From NCBI RefSeq assembly GCF_050436995.1, contig NC_134745.1, forward strand, positions 2,604,001 to 2,668,000: 64,000 nucleotides of DNA, read 5' to 3'. Origin of the DNA: Anticarsia gemmatalis (Eukaryota; Arthropoda; Insecta; Lepidoptera; Erebidae). The notes beneath the pieces are model-generated. The model saw nothing but the letters and a program-made list of their open reading frames with translations. It did not search any database and was not told the origin of the DNA. The position numbers and the translations under genes were made by a program. Positions 49,388 to 62,580 of the stretch are shown here, piece after piece (the stretch's first letter is position 1; each line of letters starts with the position of its first letter).

Positions 49388-49565
49388 ATGACGCAGTGAC
49401 AGGCATTTCAACGGAACGGCGAACGACCAACAAATAGTAAAATGAAAGAGTTTTAAAGTTACGTGGCCCCTCGTTGGGCGCCATCGCCACTGACTTCGAA
49501 TCGGCCATGCTTCCTCGTCTTCCCATTCCGAACCTAACTTTACAAACAATAAAAGAGACGCCAAA
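49388..49565 (-). other. Possible upstream exon (donor GTAAGTT) on the syndecan strand
   Basis: A GC-richer segment on the minus strand ends at a strong donor, CAT|GTAAGTT, at 49388. One frame open from a Met at 49564 ends in phase 0, which is the phase needed to join the Sdc exon at 22468. However its product (MASLLLFVKLGSEWEDEEAW at the start) has no typical signal peptide. It also overlaps the word GGCCCCTCGTTGGGCGCCA, which resembles a tRNA-Lys 3' end. It may be 5' UTR, an exon of another gene, or chance. Confidence 0.2.
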
Positions 49566-52010
49566 AACTTCGGAATACAATTCCCTTCAGAATTTACTTT
49601 CGGAAATTTTATGAAGATGATTTTTTTAACGGTACAGCGTTCAGGTGATACGAACTTTGTTATTTTAAATATATTTTCCCACTCAAAATGTAAGTAAGAA
49701 GTTTGTTAGTTACTTTTTCTGGTCTGGGGATTTATTTACAGAGGTACTTATAAACAAGTATTAAACAAAGTATTCGTAAAGACGATTCTACAGGAACAAT
49801 ACATTGTAAGATATTCATAACAAAATACTTAAATGAAATTAAAAAATACAGGTAATATTTCCGTAGAGTATTTTCTCGAAGTTGAAAAACTGCGCTTACT
49901 AAGAATATCAAAAAACACCAATCTTTGAAACACTATTTCTACGAAACATAAACTTCTTTTCAAAACAATCTCTTTACTAACAAAGTCAGCAGCAATATCT
50001 CAAATTGACTTTTTTTAATAAATGACAACGGAGCGTGAAAAATCCCACGGAATTTTATTTAGAGCATTTCGCATACATTCACGTTGGATATGTTCCATAT
50101 AAGCAATAAAGGGATTCCTCTGGCTCCCGATAAGAAACGTGTCAGTGGGTCAAATGTATTTGTACTGAGTGCATCGGGAATATTTTGTAAGTCGTAGTTT
50201 CATTCGCGAGGATATTGTTTGAGAAAGAATAGGTTTCTTGAATGATGACTGTGAAATTAATATTTGAGACTTGTGATTTTTTTAAATTATATTATTGGAC
50301 ATTTGTAAATATAACCCTGCTTGACTTGAAAAAAAATCTTTTTGATACTTAAACTGCGTTAAGTGTGTTGTCTTCCACTCCAAATGGATACTAAATGTTC
50401 ATACTATAAATGGTATCAAAATTCTTATTCGGGCTATAATTTTGTTTTCCTACAGCAGCGTGATTAAATAATTTTTAGACTATTTCAAATACATGTACAT
50501 TCACAAGAGATTTAATACACACATTTTGCTTTGAAACTCGAACCAAAAACCTGGCAGTATTAAAATATTTGGCTATTGTTGCGGTTCCGGTCAGTGATCC
50601 AGTCATTAGAGAAGTTGCGCCGGCCGTAAATAAACGAGCTTTGGCGATAAGCGTCCAGTTTGTCATTCTGTCCTGAACTGAGTTCTCTTGCTTATCACCT
50701 GATAGGTGCTAAACGACTTAGAATTTGTAGTATCACACGTTTTTAGGACTTGTATTTATATATAAATCTTAGAGCTTAATTTGAAAAGGTCATAAGTGTC
50801 AGATATTACTGGCTAATGTTTTGTTTTCGAAATACAGCTAGTTTTTGCTCGATTGTCTTTCCATTCGCCCTTCGGTGAGTCCATGTCAATCAGATAGAAA
50901 TAAAGGCAAAAATGAAACATATCATTCCCCACCTAACTTCTCAGCTAACATGCATAATATAATCCATCCCCAAAATCTGGAGAGGCAAAACCGAATGACG
51001 CATTTTGGGTAAAGTTTAAAAAATCGTCTGGGGATTACGCAAATTGCCCTTGTGGTGGGCAAAAGCGGAATAATAATGGGGTAGGGATTTGACGACATTC
51101 TGTAGAATACTGCAGATGTCTTTGTTGATAAATTACAGTGTTTTTTGCTAATGGTCCTCCTTAAGGCGCCTTCACACTGGGCATTAAAAGCGGAATAAAT
51201 AATAGGGGTATGACACAAAGGCGTGTTAAGCCGCACTGAGTTATGTTACCCCTGACTTCGATGTGGGACTGTTTGGATTAAAATTATTGTTATTTATAAT
51301 GGGTTTAATGTTTATCTTTTACGTGGGTATTAGGTTATGTGATATGACAAATGGGTCCTCCCATTGATGCAGTAGAAAATTGTTGAAGTACGCAATTTAA
51401 AGTATTTTTGAAATTTTTGTACAGTACAGCTAGTAAATTTATAATAATGTTATAAAGCAGTTCTATTGACGTTTCATTCGATAATAAATAACAGTTTTTG
51501 GGTACCACATGTCGTGGGTCAAATGATTATTATGAGCAACATTCTCATCTCTGTTAGACTTAAAGAGAGATATAAGACGGTGCTATGTTTTATCTACAAT
51601 ATGAGTACTTATACAATTTGCTTCTGGTTACAATAACCAGATGTTTCCAAGTGATATTGGAGTTATACTTCAATACAGATTCAATTTTGAAATCGAACGA
51701 TGTTAGAAAACACTCAAGAGTAGTGCACGAATAGAAATAAGGTTTTTTAGGAATTGGGCTTAAATAAAAACTTGATACAGTTCTAAGAAAAAAAATACTT
51801 GTTTGCGCTGGATGCTTTCAAGTTTAGTGTAACTTATTACAGGAATAAATAGATCATGAATATAACGTATTTAAATTTAAAATAGACATAGATCGCCAGT
51901 ACTAGGCGCAATTCGGACAAAAATACAGGGTAAAGGAATGCTATATTCATGTTTATCTCGGATATATAGACCACTTCTATATTTAGGCCCATTTTACAAA
52001 TCTATACTAA

Positions 52011-52269
52011 TCTATACTTACTAATATTATAAAGCTGAAGAGTTTGTTTGTTTGTTTGTTTGAACGCGCTAATCTCAGGAACTACTGGTCCGATTTGAAA
52101 AAAATCTTTCAGTGTTACATAGACCATTTATCGAGGAAGGCTTTAGGCTATATAACATCACGCTACGGCCATTAGGGGCGGAGTAGCAACGAAAAATGTT
52201 ACAAAAACGGGGAAAATTATGTCCCATTCTCTCTTATGTGATGCAAATGAGGTTGCGCGGGTCAGCTAG
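52011..52269 (+). mobile_element. Short Helitron-like element, second copy
   Basis: Starts TCTATACTTACTAATATTAT and ends GGGTCAGCTAG|T, the TC...CTRR ends of Helitrons. It shares its whole length with the copy at 18796-19038 in the opposite orientation. A (GTTT)n run near the 5' end is expanded here. No Rep/helicase is encoded, so it is non-autonomous. Confidence 0.7.
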
Positions 52270-52724
52270 TATATTTTAAAGCTATTGCGTTAAAGAGTAA
52301 CATACATCTGAACAAACTGTTGCATTTAAAATTAGCAGTATTGTGTATTTACTGCATGAAATAAACGAAAATACGAACACGTGTGTTCATTCATCTGCCT
52401 TATACAAGGGTTGTATGAGCAGCCTGTTCGCAAATTAATTTGAGGGAAAATAATGTTCAAAATGACACAATATATCAGGTCTATTATACAAGCTGCGATG
52501 TGAGTATATTTTGTTTAATTAACATCATATTCAAGGAGGAAATTGAATTTTCTCAAACACAATGCTGATTTATTGGACTGTAGTGGACTTGCACAGTATT
52601 ATTTATTAAGTTATAGTCATGGATTTATCATATCACTAGCTATTACGTTGGACTTCACACAAGATTTAATGGGACAAATGTTCTTTAGTAAATATATTTC
52701 TTGAGTAAATACATAATGCTAACC

Positions 52725-52805
52725 CAGCCCGCACTTGACCAGCGTGGTGGACTCAATGATCTGTTTGGGAGGAGACTCTCCCAGCAGTGGGATAGTAATG
52801 GTTTA
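52725..52805 (-). repeat. Fragment of the lepidopteran interspersed repeat
   Basis: Plus-strand 'cagcccgcacttgaccagcg', 'tggtggactcaatgatctg', 'ctcccagcagtgggatagta' is the reverse-oriented counterpart of blocks in the repeat at 17820 and 46290. Confidence 0.6.
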
Positions 52806-55680
52806 AATAATATACATTATGCAAATTAGGTCCGCATTTAGGCCACTTAAGTAACGTATTTGATAGATAGAGCGTATTATATGTAAGTAAAACACTGTCA
52901 AAATTCCTCTTGATAATTAACCGATACTTATCCAAATTGGTGATATCGGTCATTAGTCTAGTTGTTTTGTGGTAAAAGCGCACAAATTTTAGTTTGATAT
53001 TATTTCAATCAAATTGCATTCATCGTTGTTGAAAATCATACTAATTTTAATGTAAAATGGTTGGTCTATTCCGACTCAAGTCAAGAGGAAAGAACTTTTC
53101 CGTTTATTTGACAATTAAAAACATAAAACCCTCTCTTCAAACAGTGCCGCCCTCGACGTCGTTAAAACGCGCAAATGTCTTTAAAGCCAGTTACTGTGTA
53201 ATAGAAAAGTTGAATCTTTTGATGACTTCTTCATTTAAGTTATTTTAAAAAGGATTAACTTTCGTATTATAAAAGAATCGGGTTTACATTTTACCTACTC
53301 AATAATCAGTCTTCTAGCTCAACATGATAGAGTACAACGGGACAATTATCTGTCGATCACAATATTTTTAATATTGAAGAAATTACTGTAGCGTCCAGCA
53401 ATTCTTTGCAGTCGGTACTAACGAGTACCGAGTATTTGACATTTATAATGTACTGAACAAATAGTTCCTACGGCACGCGCTAGAGGCGCTAATTAGGTTT
53501 TCGTACAAAATTTCTCGATAGCTAGTCGGTTATGGATAGTCGAGAGTTTATACAATCACGCTACTAATCGCTCTACATGACCAACCATATAAATAAACCA
53601 ACAAGCAGTATTACATCCAACAAAAGGCAAGAATCATTTCCAAAAGGAGAAATAAAAACGCGATAATACATTTTCTTCAGTTAAAAATGGTATCCAACCT
53701 TCAGGCGACTAAACATCGATATTCCCAATAGTTTACTACTTCTGCCTTATGTCAAAGACCGGCGGGCCGAATAAAACTTCGACGACGTAGGACTGCCCTC
53801 GAAGGAATTATGCCTCCCCCCTTTTTGCTTACACGTTATATTTCTAACCTTTATTTTTTATTCATCGCGACTTCGTGGGAGGATCGCAAATGTTTTTGTT
53901 ACCTACAGTTATGGACGAATAATTTAACTTATTTGTATGTAAGAAGAAATTTTAGCACGTGTGCCTAAAGTGTACGAATATGTAGAATATATTTACATTT
54001 AGTTAGAACGTTGTTTATAGAATTTCCGCTTCCGGAAACTGTTATCACAATAGAGCTCTTTAAATAACCTAAATGTCATTTTACTTCAACCAATCACCAC
54101 ACCAAGGTACTATCGACGGCTCGTAATCACGCCTCAACAGTAGTCCTGAATGGCCTGATTGAAACAAAATCCTAAAAGCTAGCTCTGAGTTGAACAATAA
54201 ATAATACGCTACTTCTTTTGTCCACGCATCAATACAGATATTCCCATTCCTTCCCAGTTAATCAAAAATACTTATCAATAGCCAGCCATGAATCAAAGTT
54301 AATAAATCCTACGTACAATACTTCGAACAGATGCTAATGGATCCCGAAGAAATTCACAATCCAAAAGGGATATTTTCTTTGCATTACTTTTCCATTTCCG
54401 CAAAGTTTTTGTAAGCATAAATCGTATGAGTGCGAGTGAGATAGGTGTATTCACTTCTCGTTTTATCTCGCCTTTCATAGGATAAGCGGTTTTGGCTAGA
54501 ATGGGTTGGATTTGAATAAAATAATAGTTCTGTAGTGTCCGGTACATGGTGTAAGGGGTGAATAGAAGAGGCACAATGGGCCTTTAAGCGAGGTTCGAGC
54601 ACTTTATTATGGGACAATCTTGAAAGGTACCCGTTATTGTTTAAGAATATTCAGTTTGATGAGGGTTCTTGCATATAACTTGCAGGTACGTTCACATTAT
54701 GTAAGGAAGATTAAGGCGAAATAATGATTTTGATTTTAAATGGAAAATTATTTTTGGCTGGTTGATGAGATTGACCTTTTTAAAGAACATCGTCAATATG
54801 ATTTGTGCATGTTTTTCGTAGGCGTATGCTTTCGGCATTTTAATTTTCTCAGAATGTAATGCAGATCATGTCCTGCCCCGGAGGGGAAGGCAGACATGTG
54901 TATTATATTGATACACCCACGATACATTAAAAATACTTTCAGTATGTGATACACGCACATGGGACCGTAGCCGTGATGTTGAGTGTTTTCTTACAAACCG
55001 CATGACATGAATTGAATGTAGTAGGTACTCCCCAACGCGATATTAAATTTAAATACAATAAAACTGAGAACTATTATAGTCGTCTAAAAATGACCACTAC
55101 TTACTTCATAACAAACTACATGCAAGTAGAGACTACTAAAGTCGAAAAGTCTTACTATTTGTATGAAGAGCTACAGCACCAAAATGTGAACGAGCCCTAA
55201 CTACGATCCTTACACAGCTACTTTACGTTTGGAAAGTTCTAGTAAATTGTTATAAAGTGAGACAGGTTCATTCACCTCCGCAATAACTTACAATAAAGCT
55301 TAGACATAAGCTGAGATGGAAACTAAATTAGGAGGATAACTCGTCCTTAGTCGCAAGATGTAAGCGTAAGCGAATTCTTAAGTAGCGGGAGCTTTAGGAA
55401 TGCTTTTGTGCATACTTTTTTAAGATAGAAATCTGTGAAAAGTATGTTCTTTTGAATGCAATTCTTGGTAAATTGTATTCACTGGTTGGTAAGCAATCTA
55501 AAAACAAGTTTTACAATGGGATCACAGGTTAAACATGGTCGTATTTTTCCATTTTACGATGAAGATATATGAGGGAAGACATAAATACACCGCCTTTTTA
55601 CTCTTTCGAATATCTATTGCGAAAATGTATTAATTGTACCAATGATCTGATTACTTAATCACAATAACGCAGGACGAAAT
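52806..55680. other. Noncoding stretch with a small repeat fragment
   Basis: No gene is recognised. At 54850-54990 the words 'cctgccccggaggggaaggc' and 'gatacacccacga' mark a dispersed lepidopteran repeat. A GC-richer patch at 53740-53860 has no open frame of note. Frames at 54299-54617 (minus) have no domain. Confidence 0.4.
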
Positions 55681-55860
55681 AGTAAAGACCAAGCGAGAAT
55701 AGGTGTACAAACTCACGCCACTAAGAGACAATGCTTAGCAGCTACATCGACCACGATCAAGTTCGATCGTAACACCGGGTAAATAAGGTATCGTAACCTC
55801 TAAATTTTCGTTTTGCAACTTAGTATCATTTGCAGGAGCCTTGTTTAATAAATTTTCTTA
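55681..55860. repeat. Dispersed repeat family R1, copy 4
   Basis: Shares 'agtaaagaccaag', 'gcttagcagctacatc' and 'gggtaaataaggtatcgtaa' with the copy at 6605 and the shorter copies at 24087 and 33965. It ends near 'tttgcaggagcc'. No coding capacity. Confidence 0.6.
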
Positions 55861-56129
55861 AATAAAACACTGCCTCCCATCCCTCATGGCTTGTCCCACA
55901 TACATTCCGTCTCAGTAATCACGTGAACAAATGACACACAGCTGCGCACTTACAGGTAAGCTGGCGTATGTTAATTAATATACACAGTAATTGTTTGTTC
56001 TACCCTCTGAATGTGATGTACTCTGTGCCACTGACGCTGGTAGTTTTGGTTTAGAATTCCGTTAGACTGTGTAGTAAGGTAGTCTGAAAATTACAAGACC
56101 TATAGATTGAATATCATGCCTTAATTTTT

Positions 56130-56375
56130 AAAACGGTGAAGGATAACATCGTAAAAAAACTTTTGCCTACAAATTGTTTAAACCATTTATAGAGGGCGTG
56201 CAAAGTTAAATGAGCAGTGACAGCCGAGTGGTATAAGGTGACACCTCCCACGCCAGTGGTCACAGGTTCGAACCCGAGGCAACACACCAATGACTTTTCG
56301 AAGTTATGTGTGTATTGAGGGATTTAGGGAGATTACATTTATTGAGGGCACTTGGCCAGCGTGGAAAAAAAAAAT
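56130..56375 (+). mobile_element. tRNA-derived SINE embedded in a larger moth repeat
   Basis: Box A-like GCCGAGTGGTATAAGG and box B-like AGGTTCGAACCCG lie at 56223-56276 with tRNA-like spacing. Upstream is 'aacggtgaaggataacatcg', downstream 'cacttggccagcgtgg', both blocks seen (in one orientation or the other) in the repeats at 17820 and 52725. Further repeat-like words continue to about 56560 ('agggcgtccgaaagtctgtg'), where the minus-strand frame 56339-56557 is read from repeat DNA. Confidence 0.65.
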
Positions 56376-57546
56376 TGTATCACTAATAATATGAAATGTA
56401 AATGTAAATTAAGCAAAAAAAAATGGGATTGTAGCGAGTGGCTTTCTTTACCTACGAAAAGGCGTGGTTCTATGTATATGATGATGATCATAATGGTCAA
56501 AGACAGCAAGTGACCCAGGGCGTCCGAAAGTCTGTGTAAGAGGCCTTTTCGAGACATTGATGTGGGCTTTCTATAAAATAATATTTAAAACCACGTATAA
56601 TCTTGTAACATTGTCGTCGCTTGGACACAAAGTCTGGCCTAGGTATTAACCTATAAATAGTGAAAATAAAAGCTTAACAGAAAAGCAAAGGTATAAATAC
56701 CTGTCTGACCCTTCAAGATAGTGTGTAGGCGTTATTTTTTGCAAGTTTTCTCTGCTAAGACATTTAAAATCTTAGTCCTTCGGAGAAAAGTCATTCCAAG
56801 ATAACTTTACCCTAGGACATCACTCCTGGCTAAGTATCAGATAGCTAGTAATTTCGATTTTTTTAGCACCAGTTTCAACACTGTTCAAAATAGCGTAAAA
56901 ATTATGACAGATGATTTCATGCATTGGTTGTATCTAGCAAATACATAGATTATCTGACACTTCTTTATAAACTGTAAATCTGGTCCTTGCTGCTGTTTCC
57001 ATACATTTGCTGTAATTTTATTTGGGAAATAATCGCCCCGTATCAGTAGCCCTCAACACTTCAAATGTTTTCATCTACAAAATTGCTCTTACAAAGTCTA
57101 ATAACACAATAAAATAAATACAAACCTACTTTTTCCAAGTAATCAACTGAAAAGACATCACTATTAATATCAACTAGGCTACCTAATTCTAGAACGAATT
57201 TGACCTAGAAAAAAAGGTAACCTAATTTCATGAAAGCTAGCTAATAATTAATGAGTATACAGAGCGAAGTGTTTTATTGCTATTAGGTACTTTTATAAGT
57301 GCTATTCAGGTGATATTCAGGCTTTATTTGAGTTTACTAGGTACAGGCGCAGAAAGAAGTTGGTATTTTTTTTCAAATTGAACCTATCTGAAAAAAACAC
57401 AGGTTTGATTCCCAGTTATGACAACCATTTTATGTTTGAAGAGTAATTAATGTTTTGAGAATGCCTATACATTTGTGTATTTGAGATAAATAAAATATTG
57501 ATTAGGAATAACTTAAAAGTAATGTATTTCATATAATAGACTCAAG

Positions 57547-57599
57547 ACTAAGAACAAAAAATTAAAGGTGTAAAGCTTCTTTAATTTTTTGTTAGTCTT
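57547..57599. repeat. AT-rich stem-loop
   Basis: GACTAAGAACAAAAAATTAA pairs with TTAATTTTTTGTTAGTC downstream, with one 3-base bulge and a loop around 'gtgtaaagctt'. It is about 53 bases in all. It could be a relic of a small inverted insertion; the low complexity makes function doubtful. Confidence 0.45.
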
Positions 57600-58238
57600 A
57601 GAGAGAAATAGGACAATATAATTCATATTAAAATATTCCGATATAAACGTATTAATCATTTTTGTTCCTGACTGTACGGTTTGATTTTATCCAATCACTT
57701 GAATTGAAATGCCACTTAGGCATGAATAAAATTTTCTATTGCGAAATTGTAGGCATTCGTTTGATAAAATATTGTATCAATCTCAATAAGTACTTATTCT
57801 ATTTCCATAATAAAAGTATGGAGATTTCTGTAGAATAATTTAATGTCGTTATTACTAAGAGTAATTTTAGCCAAAGATTTTTTGTAGTGTCTTGATGTCT
57901 AGCTTAAAAATAAGTTTTTAATAGTAAAAACAACTTTATCTGTCGAATAATTTTAACAGATTTGATATTTTTTGATTATAGGAAAATCTGTATTTGTGTA
58001 TTTGCCATGTTTACTGTAAATGGCAAAATTTGTCATGTGCTTAGCAATAATTTTTATCATGCTTTGTACCAACATATTACGCAAATATTCTATTCTATGT
58101 TTTTAAAAACTACAACTAAATATTCAACTGGACTACTAAACTAACAGAAAAACTTAAAACAAAGAATCTTGCACACAATGTCAACTTCAAAAGGTTTGAA
58201 GAAGGCATTTGAATAATATAATAGAATGTCCACATAGC

Positions 58239-58440
58239 TCGGGACCGTGGGCCGAATGGATAAGAAGGTCATATCTTCCACAAGACGTTTCGAACCCATA
58301 CGATATATTATTGATGTGATTCTCCTACTAAGTGACTCGAGACGATTGCTATGCGTAAGGCTTCTGCTTTGTGCCTTTAAAGCAAGGACAATGGCCCATT
58401 TTCGTGTTTTTATTCGTAAGGACGCGCTCCGATGAGATTA
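58239..58440 (+). mobile_element. SINE or pseudo-tRNA with a tRNA-Arg-like head
   Basis: GGACCGTGGGCCGAATGGAT followed by AAG resembles the 5' half of insect tRNA-Arg, including box A. TTTCGAACCCA about 40 bases on is box B-like. The anticodon and T stems do not pair, so it is not a functional tRNA. The downstream body may belong to the same SINE; its 3' end is uncertain. Confidence 0.5.
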
Positions 58441-61400
58441 TTTCAGTCAGTTTGTGTGAATTCTTTATGTGAAGGCTTTTAATGGTTAGTGTTATTTTTT
58501 GGCTGTAATTGAGATGCTACTGGTTTAGCTTTTACCTAAATAGAAACGAATACTTAAACTACACAAATTATGCAATGCGTAATAGTGGTTCTGTAGCAGT
58601 AAAGGATAAAAGGAAAATAAATATTCTACAATACAATCAATTCAGGTATATACGGGAAATGTAATTATTGATTGTAAGTTCCTAAGTAGGCTCCCTACGA
58701 AGTAATTTTTAAATGTCCGTATTAGTGGTCCGAGTGCAAATTACGCTACAAAAGTGTATCTTTAAATTACGTGCGATAGTTAGGTAAAGAAAAATATCGT
58801 TTATTTTACATAATACTAGGTGTGAATGGTCTAAATTCAGAGATCAGTAAAAACCAAATCACCGAAAAAAGAAAATAAAATTGCAGCCGTGTTTCAAATA
58901 CCCTCTCCCTTTCCCTTAAAACAATACTTAAAGTCACACACAATTATTCTATATCACCAACCATATGAAAAACACTGTTCTCGTACATCAACCGACTTTC
59001 TCTTGTTCATAGTGACAGTGGCGGGCACGAATAATGTTTCAACCCCATCGCTGTCACTTAGGGGGTTAAATTAAAAGCTGGCAGAAATATGTGGGTCGTT
59101 AGTAGCGCACGTGAGCGTTCAGGTGTTATTTAAAGGTTGACGTGACGTGTGATCGCGATGTGAGCAGTTTTGCTCGTGACTGTACTTTGGTTTATATACG
59201 ATTTGAATATAATTAGAATATTTATGTCGTGTAGGTTTGTCGGGTATGACTAAAAGCACTTTTGTCATTTATCAAGTCAAGAAATGCATATTATTATGTG
59301 TATTGGTATTTTTGCTGCAAAAAAAAGTAATTTTGAAATTACGACCAATACTCAATTACAATCAATAAGTAATTTGCAGATCCATGAACTGCACGTTTGG
59401 CGCATCAAATTAACGTGGTCACCTTGCCATTTGCAACTTTAGGATTGAATCCCACCCGAGACAAATACTTTGAGATTTCAACAGGGGCTCGCGTAGAATA
59501 TCGATAATTGTATTATCAAAGTAGGAATGCACTAGATGCATAAAAATACCTACATATAACTAAGAAAAGCGAAGATTGTACGAATAAAAATTTTACTCCC
59601 GGTACCTACTAATATAAATAAGTTTGATCACTTCCAAAAGCTTATAGACCAGTTATTTTACATAATGAATTAATAATAAGTTCAACAAAATTCAAGGTAC
59701 ACAAGTAAAAGGCACAGTTAATTACAAAACTTAAATTACTTTGATGATTTTTCATCGTTACATTCACAAGAGAGATTAAAGTATTAAGAAACAGTTGAGA
59801 AACAATTTGGACCTCAATTAGTTAGAGGTCTTTGGAAAAACTTTCACAAAAGAGATCGGAGAACTAATGTTTTTTTTTGTTTCTAAAGAAAATAGCGATA
59901 GATTTCAATTGATTTGTAGTTTCAATTAAATCTATGATCCATTTTTAAGATAAATCCATGTAAAGCTTTATTTTAAGAACATACAAATTTATTACTTTTT
60001 TTTTGTAATTATAAATATACTGTTGACCTAAAGAAGCGTAAATACAACTTTACGTACATACATACACTTCGTCATAGATAGTAAGTAAGATTATTGCTGA
60101 CACAGCGTATGCCTATGTATGACAATATACACATGTTGCCTAAAACATGGATTTAAGTTGTGCCAGTAATCATTTTATTCAGGAAACCTCTTTTTCTTAT
60201 GAGTTCTTGCCCCAGAAGTGAGTTTCCTCTCAAATCTACGTTCTCCAATTAATTCAAGTACAAAATCCAAAAAACAATCGTTTATTTTCTCAAAAATTAA
60301 TCAATAAAACGGCATACGATCCAAATTACGGCGCAGTCTCACAATAATCTTCAAAGTTAACTCGAGCAGGTAATAGATACGGAACCTCTAGTATTTCGAT
60401 GGAATTAATCTCCAAATTCAACGTACCCTTAATAATGCCGCTATTTGTAGGGGTTTTACGACACGGCTAGCTTAGGCATTGAAGGAAATGCTTCAAAAGG
60501 AAAGGATTTCGATGTAATCTTTTGAACGAAGATATTTAGCTTTGATGTTACGAAATATTTGTTTGCTATTATTGAGTTCTATGGTCATTAAACATATAAT
60601 CTAAAATATTTAATTTGTGAAATCAATAAATTCAGAACTTTGATAAAATGTTCAAACCATCTGGTATATTTTTAAGTATCATTTCATCATCTCATATTCA
60701 TTTAAGGTTTTGAGAACTCCCAACTTACAGATACAAAACTGTATGAAAAAACTCTTAAAAAAATTCTTTTCGAAAATGAAATATCCAAATTTACGCAGTG
60801 GAAGCAGCGTTACTACCTGCCTTAAGCATTACGAGTAACATAGCAAAAGTAATCAACATACATACTAAGCTTAGAAATCAATCAGAAGCTCCCAATCCGA
60901 TAGCAATCCGTTTCACTTCAAACAGCAATAACATTAGTACACCGCGTTTCATTAGCAGGTAGGCGGAGTTGGGCGTCAAAGCTAGTGCATTATGTAAATA
61001 CTGAGTATCTATTAGCAAACAGCCAGGTTAATCAAGAGTCGAGTCTCAGAGCCACCGCAGTCAAGATGTCTTCGTAATTGAACATGTTGGGACGTACAGG
61101 TGTTCTAAATGTAGTGATTACTGTGATTAGAAGTGTGTCGATCCAACGATCTAGATTAAGAGTGGGATAGTGGTTTCAACATAAGTATGTGAATATTTTT
61201 TTTAAATATTAAATGACGTACAAAATGATATACCATACGATACCAAGTACTAAGGTAAAAATACAGATTGTCAAAAATACGCGCTATTCATTTATCTATT
61301 TATCGGGTTAACCTTGCCATTGCTATGTTGACGTAGGTCTCTAAGATCTTTGTAGCATCTCCAAAAACGACAATTCAATTAAGGCAATAATGATTTAGTA

Positions 61401-62580
61401 AATTATCTAGAACATGGGTTCTACATAAAGAAAAATCAGAACATAATTCAAACAATATCACCATAGCATTCGCCATAACAACTTGGTGCCATAAAATGTC
61501 TGCGCAAAACACGTGAATTAAGCGAAGATTGTTTACAAACTTAACTTTTGAATTTTGTGAGTTCACAAAGCTATAAAGGCACTGATGCGTGAGTGCATTT
61601 GCAATTGGTACCGAGGCCCCACGTTGGGCGCCAACAAACTTCATCCGAACTACCCACATTCCTACATACATATTTCTTCATACATTTCACGTAAAGTAAA
61701 CGGGTCGAGTGCTAATAAGCATACCGTTTGTTAATTGGAATATGAGAAACTACGTTTTATAGTTGTAATAATTTTTTGGTCTAGATGTTTTTGAGTGGCA
61801 GGTCGAGAGCGTGTTCGCTCTAGAGCCATTCCAGTTCTTATGTAGAAATTATTATTTTCACTAGACTTGGGGTAAATTTAGCAACTGGGAAAAGGGGTTA
61901 TATTTTTCCAGCGTTACAGCCTTTTCAGCTTTTTGCTGAAATAAATCATAGTGAACGTTATATTTTATGCCGACGTCTGTTTTTTGAAAGACTCACAAAA
62001 GAAATAAAATAGTAATTCAGGGAAGTTCACCTGCTCTCATACCATTAGTCTTATACACAGTGATGATTTATAGAACATAAAATAATGTTTCAAAATACCA
62101 CTGATATACCTAATTATTAAAATTAATTAGGTTTTGGACACTCGCTTCAACGATGTTCTTATTTCCGGGCACCTATGTTTTTTATTCGACGAAGTCTTTT
62201 ACTATTTACGGGGTACACTACCCAAGGTTTACTATCACGATACATACAAGTTCGGTTTGTTAACACAGTAATAGGAGACAAAATAAATCCACCATTACTT
62301 TGGGATCTTGCGATGTTATCCTTCCTTGTGAGCCTTATCTATAAGAAGGAAGCGCCTTGTGAAGCACAATAACGCGACCCGCCATTTTGTGATAACGGAT
62401 TTTGTATTTGTACCAAAGCTACTTATATGTAGGCTTTTTTGTTAGTTTATATACAAAAGGATATGTAAGATACTATCTAAAAATGTTCCTTATATGTTTT
62501 GTAATAAGATTGTGAGATAAGAAAATAATATATCTTTGGCTTGTCATCATTCTATTTTGGGATTGATGCACTGACCTTTA
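58441..62580. other. Noncoding stretch, nothing firm
   Basis: No gene is recognised. A diverged SINE fragment is possible at 59410-59460 ('aggattgaatcccacccgag'). The frame at 61375-61671 (minus) has no domain and includes the tRNA-Lys-like word at 61615. Other frames are short and AT-driven. Confidence 0.4.
61615..61633 (-). other. tRNA-Lys 3'-end-like word (possible LTR primer binding site)
   Basis: Minus strand TGGCGCCCAACGTGGGGCC matches the complement of the 3' end of insect tRNA-Lys at all but the last two bases (…GGGGCTC). That is the form of a primer binding site in some LTR retrotransposons. No LTR or reverse-transcriptase sequence is recognisable next to it, so it may be a relic or chance. 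Confidence 0.3.

Larger units (their letters stand above)
47101..52010. other. Noncoding stretch with two candidate exon-like islands
   Basis: No gene is established. Two islands are listed separately (48310-48560 and 49388-49565). A further GC-richer patch is at about 50560-50700. At 51061 and 51181 the word 'aaaagcggaataataat', or a close variant, occurs twice in an imperfect local repeat. Confidence 0.4.

Noticed and set aside
49242..49580. 112-codon minus-strand frame as a stand-alone gene
   Set aside because: It runs through the strong donor at 49388 and its C-terminal half is AT-driven; only the segment before the donor is kept as a weak exon candidate.
56221..56290. Functional tRNA gene
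   Set aside because: Box A and box B are present, but the acceptor and anticodon stems do not pair, and the flanks are known-type moth repeats.
58239..58315. Functional tRNA-Arg gene
   Set aside because: Only the 5' part and a box B-like word match; the anticodon and T stems do not pair.
61375..61671. 98-codon minus-strand frame as a gene
   Set aside because: No domain, no signal peptide and no good splice sites; it includes the tRNA-Lys-like word.
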